A stretch of 64,000 nt of DNA from positions 62,001 to 126,000 of the forward strand of contig NZ_AP022616.1 in assembly GCF_010731115.1 (NCBI RefSeq), in the 5' to 3' direction. The translations under genes and the position numbers were made by a program. Below the pieces are notes generated by a model. It was not told the DNA's origin, did no database searches, and was given only the letters and a program-made list of their open reading frames with translations. Source of the DNA: Mycolicibacterium phocaicum. Its GTDB lineage: Bacteria > Actinomycetota > Actinomycetes > Mycobacteriales > Mycobacteriaceae. Shown in pieces: positions 59,714 through 64,000 of this stretch; positions within the stretch are counted from its first letter, which is position 1, and every line of letters starts with the position of its first letter.

Positions 59714-61272
59714 TCCGCGCACCGCAGACCGGACACACCAGCCTGTCGGGCGCCGTTGCGCACTGGGCTGACACGCGGCCGAATGCCATCGCACTACGTT
59801 GCGGGGAAACGACTCTGACGTGGTCGGAACTCGACGACGCGATGACGCGCTTCGGCGTCCTACTCCTCGATCGCGGTGTGCGCAGGGGTGATCGCGTGGT
59901 GCTGCTCGGCGAAAACAGCCTGGAATGGGTTGTCGCGTTCCTCGGGTGTCAGCGCGCCCACGTGATCGTTGTCCCGATGAATACCCGTCTCGCACAGAGT
60001 CAGGTCGTCGCGCAGGTCGTGAAGGTCGATGCCCAGTTGGTGCTTCACGATGCCGGCCTCGGGGGAACCGATCTCGCCGCCCTGACCGGTGCGCAGTGCC
60101 TGGAGCTGTCGGCGCTTCTGCGCGAGATGAGCAGCAGCAGTGCCGAATCGGTTGCCGCAAGCGATCATTCAGAGGAGGCCGAGGTCCCGGCCCTCATCAG
60201 CTTCACCTCAGGTACCACCGGAACTCCCAAGGGTGCGGTCATCAGCAGTGCCGCGATGGCCGAGCTGGCCTACGCGTTCTCGGATTACTTCGAAACGGGG
60301 CCGGACGACAGCACCCTGATCGTCGTACCCATTTTTCACAACACGGGCTTCGCGGATCAATTGGCGCACATGGTCGCCTCCGGAGGGACGACCAGTCTCC
60401 TGCGGCGCTACCGGACCGGCGACGCGGCAGCAGAACTGATGGCGCACCCGGCCACGTTCCTCGCGGCAGTGCCGAGCATGCTGAGAATGCTGATGCTGCA
60501 CGACGAGGCTGACGCGATTTTCAGCGGCGTCCGCGCAATCATGTACGGCGGCAGCGCAATGCCCGAGGCCTGGGTGCAGGAGCTGCAGCAGCGGTGGCCG
60601 CATCTCAAGCTGGTGCACGCGTACGGACTGAGTGAGTTCACGTCGGTGTGCACGTTCCTGCCCAGCGACCTGGCGGCGACGAAAGCCGAGTCCGTGGGAC
60701 TGCCGTTGCCCGGCGTCCAGCTACGCATCGTCGACGAGTCGGGTGATGACGTGGCGCCCGGCGGATTGGGCGAAGTGTGGCTGAGTGGGCCGACGCGCAT
60801 GCTCGGTTACTGGGACGAGCCGCGGCTGACGGCGGAGAAGATGACCGGGCAGTGGCTGCGCACCGGCGATGTCGGCCGGATCGACGGCGACGGCCTGCTG
60901 TGGCTGCACGGCCGGGCAGACGACGTCATCAACCGCGGCGGCGAGAAGATCATGCCGACATTCGTCGAGTCCCACATCGCTCGCCACGAAACCGTCGCGG
61001 CCGCATGCGCTTTCGGGTACGCGGACGACATTCTCCAGCAGCGTGTCGCGGTCGCCATCGAGACGCGCGCCGGCACGGCGTTCGATGAGCAGGAACTCGT
61101 CGGGTTTCTGCGCACTTGCCTGCCCGACTATGCGATTCCCGACCGTTGGGTCGTGTACGACGCGCTTCCCCTCAACGCATCCGGCAAGTTCGATCGCAAG
61201 GCCCTGCGTGCGGACTTCGAAGCAGCGTTGCGACCGAAATCGATTGATCACAAACAGGAGCGAGCGAAATGA
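59710..61272 (+). CDS. Acyl-CoA ligase / AMP-binding enzyme
   Basis: The 520-residue adenylate-forming enzyme has the P-loop SFTSGTTGTPKGAVISS, YGLSEFTSVCTF, the GRADDVINRGGEKI segment with the hinge, and the C-terminal catalytic Lys in LNASGKFDRKAL. It activates a carboxylic acid with ATP and CoA. It overlaps its neighbours by four bases on both sides, so the operon proteins are made together. With the aldehyde and alcohol dehydrogenases that follow, it could complete an alcohol-aldehyde-acid-CoA route. Confidence 0.92.
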   Translation: MIRAPQTGHTSLSGAVAHWADTRPNAIALRCGETTLTWSELDDAMTRFGVLLLDRGVRRGDRVVLLGENSLEWVVAFLGCQRAHVIVVPMNTRLAQSQVVAQVVKVDAQLVLHDAGLGGTDLAALTGAQCLELSALLREMSSSSAESVAASDHSEEAEVPALISFTSGTTGTPKGAVISSAAMAELAYAFSDYFETGPDDSTLIVVPIFHNTGFADQLAHMVASGGTTSLLRRYRTGDAAAELMAHPATFLAAVPSMLRMLMLHDEADAIFSGVRAIMYGGSAMPEAWVQELQQRWPHLKLVHAYGLSEFTSVCTFLPSDLAATKAESVGLPLPGVQLRIVDESGDDVAPGGLGEVWLSGPTRMLGYWDEPRLTAEKMTGQWLRTGDVGRIDGDGLLWLHGRADDVINRGGEKIMPTFVESHIARHETVAAACAFGYADDILQQRVAVAIETRAGTAFDEQELVGFLRTCLPDYAIPDRWVVYDALPLNASGKFDRKALRADFEAALRPKSIDHKQERAK

Positions 61273-62621
61273 CCATGCCTTTGTACTTCGTGACCGACCC
61301 GTCGACCGGGGAAGTCGTACGGGAATACCCCACTGCCACTGATGAAGTGGTGGATGCGACGCTCGAAGCGGCTGCCGGCGCCTACCGCAACTGGTCGCGG
61401 CAAACCACCGTCGCGCAGCGCGCGGATCTGTTGAGAAAGGTGGCTGCACTTCACAACTCGCGCAGTGCTGAACTTGCTGAGATCATCCGCCGCGAGATGG
61501 GCAAGTCCCTCGACCAGGCCATCGGTGAGGTCGAGTTCAGCGCAGCCATCTACGAGTACTACGCGGACAACGCCGCCACGTTTCTGGCGGACGAGCCGAT
61601 CGAGCTCATCGAGGGGGAGGGAACGGCATTCGTCCGGCGCCAGCCGATCGGCGTGTTGTTGGGCATCATGCCGTGGAACTATCCGTACTACCAGGTCGCC
61701 CGATTCGCCGCACCCAATCTCGCTCTGGGCAACACCATCGTGCTCAAGCACGCGCCGCAGTGTCCGGAGTCAGCGGCCGCCCTGCAGCGGATCTTCGTCG
61801 ACGCAGGCTTTCCCGAAGGCTGCTACGTCAACACCTATGCCACCAATGAACAGGTCGCCGGCGCCATCGCCGACCCCAGAGTTCAGGGTGTCTCCTTCAC
61901 CGGTTCCGAGCGCGCCGGCGCGGCAGTCGCGGAAACGGCGGGTCGCAACCTGAAGAAGGTGGTGCTCGAGTTGGGGGGCTCGGACCCGTTCATCGTCCTG
62001 TCATCCGATGACCTCGATGCCACCGTCCAGGCCGCGATCGATGCCCGATTCGAAAACACCGGTCAGGCATGCAATGCCGCGAAACGCATCATCATCGCCG
62101 ATGAGCTCTACGACGAGTTCGTCGACAAGTTCACGAAACAGGTTATGGCCCAATCCGAGTCGCTGGCTCCGCTGTCCTCGGGCGCCGCCGCCGAGCGCCT
62201 GGAACAGCAGGTCCAGCGCGCTGTCGGCGACGGGGCGACACTCGTCTGCGAAGGCAGCCGCCAGGGGGCGTACTTCCCGCCCGCTGTTCTGACCGGCGTA
62301 GCGCCGACGTCGCCGTCGTCCAACGAGGAGCTGTTCGGTCCGGTGGCGACCGTGTATCGAGCGGCGTCCGAAGACGAGGCCATCGAGTTGGCGAACAACA
62401 CGCCCTACGGATTGGGCTCGTACGTCTTCACCACGGACCCTGAGCAGGCGCTGCGGGTCGCCGACCAGATCGAGGCAGGCATGGTGTTCGTCAACGGCGT
62501 CGGCCTCGACAGCATGGAACTGCCGTTCGGCGGCGTCAAGCGATCCGGCTTCGGACGCGAACTCGGCCGGGCGGGGATCGAAGAGTTCGCCAACAAGAAG
62601 CTCATCCGCACCGTTCGTTAG
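61269..62621 (+). CDS. Aldehyde dehydrogenase (succinate-semialdehyde dehydrogenase-like)
   Basis: The 450-residue protein has the family motifs [30 protein letters not shown] for NAD(P), [10 protein letters not shown] with the general-base Glu, and [12 protein letters not shown] with the nucleophilic Cys, ending in [15 protein letters not shown]. It resembles GabD1-type succinate-semialdehyde dehydrogenases (M. tuberculosis Rv0234c). It oxidises an aldehyde to the acid that the upstream ligase may activate. The ATG overlaps the ligase stop. Confidence 0.93.
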   Translation: MTMPLYFVTDPSTGEVVREYPTATDEVVDATLEAAAGAYRNWSRQTTVAQRADLLRKVAALHNSRSAELAEIIRREMGKSLDQAIGEVEFSAAIYEYYADNAATFLADEPIELIEGEGTAFVRRQPIGVLLGIMPWNYPYYQVARFAAPNLALGNTIVLKHAPQCPESAAALQRIFVDAGFPEGCYVNTYATNEQVAGAIADPRVQGVSFTGSERAGAAVAETAGRNLKKVVLELGGSDPFIVLSSDDLDATVQAAIDARFENTGQACNAAKRIIIADELYDEFVDKFTKQVMAQSESLAPLSSGAAAERLEQQVQRAVGDGATLVCEGSRQGAYFPPAVLTGVAPTSPSSNEELFGPVATVYRAASEDEAIELANNTPYGLGSYVFTTDPEQALRVADQIEAGMVFVNGVGLDSMELPFGGVKRSGFGRELGRAGIEEFANKKLIRTVR

Positions 62622-62675
62622 ACCCCGCCCGCCACATCCGATTCGCCACATCCAGCACCTCTAAGGACATCTGCC

Positions 62676-63791
62676 ATGACCATCGAATTCGACGCCGCCG
62701 TTTTCAGGACGCCGAACGCGCCGCTGACCATCGAAACCGTTTCGCTCCCATCGACCCCGCCGCCCGGCGACGTACTCGTGCGACTCAAGGCAAGTGGAGT
62801 GTGCCACAGTGATTTTCACGTTCTTGCCGGTGAATGGGACGTCCCCACCCCGATGATTCTCGGCCACGAAGGGGCAGGTGTCATCGAGAGCGTGGGCGAA
62901 GGGGTGACGACCCTGAAAACGGGCGATCACGTCGTGCTGTCCTGGACGCCCTCCTGTCGCCGGTGCCGGTACTGCATCAGTGGCCGGCCCGTCCTGTGCG
63001 ACATGGTCGCTCAACATTCGGCCAACCACCTGTCGTTCGACGGCCGGTCCCGGATCACCACGGCTGACGGCGCCGACGTCCTCAGCTTCGCCGGCGTCGG
63101 CACCTTCGGCCAGTACGCCATGGTGCCCGAATCTGGGGCGATCGCGATCCGCGAGGACGCCCCCTTCGAACAGTCGGCGCTGATCGGCTGCGCCGTCACC
63201 ACCGGTGTCGGCGCAGCGGTCAACACCGCCAAGGTGCGCCCAAGTGACACAGTGTTGGTCATCGGGTGCGGCGGCGTCGGGCTGAACGCGATTCAGGGCG
63301 CGCGCCTGGTCGGTGCACGGCAGATCATCGCCGCCGACATCTCCGACGAAAAGCTCAAGCAGGCACGGGTTTTCGGAGCCACCGACATCATCAACAGCGC
63401 CCAGGAGAATCTGGCGGACCGGATCGCGGAGCTCACCGACGGGCGTGGCGTCGAAGTGGCCATCGAGGCCATCGGCCTGCCGCAGACCATCGAAGCCGCC
63501 TACGCGGTCCTGGCCCGAGGTGGCACCGCTGTCGTCGCGGGGCAGGTGGCCGACGGCATGAAGGTCACAATCGATCCGTTCGTCATGTCGGATCAAGAGC
63601 TTTCCCTCATCGGCTCGAACTACGGCTCGAGCAAGCCCGCCACCGACTTCCCGCTGCTCGTCGAGCATTACATGCGGGGCCGCATTGATCTCGACTCACT
63701 GGTGACCCGGGTGATCGACCTGGCAGAGATCAATGACGCCTTCGACGAGATGAAGCGCGGCGTCGGCATCCGCTCGGTGATCAGGTTCTGA
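62676..63791 (+). CDS. Zn-dependent alcohol dehydrogenase (MDR class III-like)
   Basis: The 371-residue enzyme has catalytic-zinc residues in GVCHSDFHVL, GHEGAGVIE and a later Cys, and the four-Cys structural-zinc lobe SCRRCRYCISGRPVLC. The NAD motif VIGCGGVGLNAIQGARLVGA is followed by the acidic D in AADISDEKL, suggesting NAD. It interconverts alcohols and aldehydes and would feed the adjacent aldehyde dehydrogenase. It follows that gene by 54 bases and overlaps the start of the permease gene (TGATG). Confidence 0.94.
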   Translation: MTIEFDAAVFRTPNAPLTIETVSLPSTPPPGDVLVRLKASGVCHSDFHVLAGEWDVPTPMILGHEGAGVIESVGEGVTTLKTGDHVVLSWTPSCRRCRYCISGRPVLCDMVAQHSANHLSFDGRSRITTADGADVLSFAGVGTFGQYAMVPESGAIAIREDAPFEQSALIGCAVTTGVGAAVNTAKVRPSDTVLVIGCGGVGLNAIQGARLVGARQIIAADISDEKLKQARVFGATDIINSAQENLADRIAELTDGRGVEVAIEAIGLPQTIEAAYAVLARGGTAVVAGQVADGMKVTIDPFVMSDQELSLIGSNYGSSKPATDFPLLVEHYMRGRIDLDSLVTRVIDLAEINDAFDEMKRGVGIRSVIRF

Positions 63792-64000
63792 TGATGGACA
63801 TCACCACCAGCGCGAACACCGCTGAGCCCGGTACTACGCCCCGGCTGAGCGGCAAGCTCGGCGTCGGCTCGATCTCCCTCATGATCATCGCCGGGGCCGC
63901 CCCGCTCTGCGTGGTCGGCGGGCCGATGGTGCTGGGCCTGGCCTTGGGCAACGGCGCAGGCCTGCCCATCGGCTACGTGGCGACCCTCGTCGTCCTGCTG
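63791..64000 (+). CDS. APC-family amino acid/amine permease, partial
   Basis: Only the first 70 residues are present. A short hydrophilic start is followed by LGVGSISLMIIAGAAPLCVV and GLPIGYVATLVVLL, the first two membrane helices of amino acid-polyamine-organocation permeases. ATG 63791 overlaps the dehydrogenase stop; the ATG at 63794 is equally possible. It is the fifth gene of the operon and implies that the catabolic substrate is an amino acid or amine. Confidence 0.75.
   Translation, partial: MMDITTSANTAEPGTTPRLSGKLGVGSISLMIIAGAAPLCVVGGPMVLGLALGNGAGLPIGYVATLVVLL

Overview
The window looks like the chromosome of a mycobacterium, probably an environmental, fast-growing (Mycolicibacterium-type) species. 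It has high GC throughout, many ATGA/GTGA/TGATG start-stop overlaps, an MspA-family porin, several acyl-CoA dehydrogenases, and a recognisable backbone. That backbone corresponds, from memory, to the M. tuberculosis block Rv3051c-Rv3063: nrdE, nrdI, nrdH, FMN reductase, TetR, dinB2, SDR, TetR, cyp136, ligB, cstA. No rRNA, tRNA or CRISPR array was seen.

Layout. 1-2.0 kb: an E1-like/nitroreductase fusion (Rv1355c family, cut by the window edge) coupled to a GNAT-like protein. 2.1-5.06 kb: an IS3-family element whose orfB is split by an IS110-family element; the IS110 carries a structured non-coding end typical of bridge RNAs. 5.3-14.2 kb: lipid catabolism (MaoC hydratase, two acyl-CoA dehydrogenases, SDR, thiolase, GntR regulator, MHS-type transporter, acyl-CoA synthetase). 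14.4-18.8 kb: a YbdD-like protein, cstA, ligB and a YqeY-like protein. 18.9-24.8 kb: a sulfite-oxidase-like molybdoenzyme, an APH-like kinase, a TauE-type transporter, a DUF294 nucleotidyltransferase coupled to a Fic protein, and a stand-alone LeuA regulatory domain behind a branched-chain leader peptide and pseudoknot. 24.9-31.5 kb: cyp136/TetR/SDR, then an AAA ATPase, dinB2 and TetR on the other strand, then FMN reductase.

31.6-37.7 kb is an accessory insertion between the FMN reductase and nrdH, which are neighbours in M. tuberculosis. It holds a PucR regulator, a five-gene operon (ECF sigma factor, membrane Rieske protein, cupredoxin lipoprotein, exported metallophosphoesterase, four-helix membrane protein), and a decayed IS110 with a strongly structured non-coding end. 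38.1-41.0 kb: nrdHIE. A GIY-YIG/NUMOD3 homing-endonuclease-like gene directly follows nrdE, and a PLP enzyme and a saccharopine-dehydrogenase-like oxidoreductase come next. 44.3-48 kb: a citrate-type transporter with its two-component system. 48.1-53.3 kb: an HSL-type esterase coupled to a flavin monooxygenase, an SGNH hydrolase and an AofH-like amine oxidase behind a structured leader. 53.5-55.7 kb: MspA-like porin, secreted proteins and an unknown seven-helix membrane protein. 55.9-64 kb: an MFS transporter, a TetR regulator with two matching operators, and a tightly coupled catabolic operon (oxidoreductase, acyl-CoA ligase, aldehyde dehydrogenase, Zn alcohol dehydrogenase, APC permease) running off the right edge.

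The strongest candidates for something undescribed are the sigma/Rieske/cupredoxin operon with its duplicated promoter-like motif, the LeuA-domain gene under attenuation control, the DUF294-Fic pair, and the structured leader of the amine oxidase.
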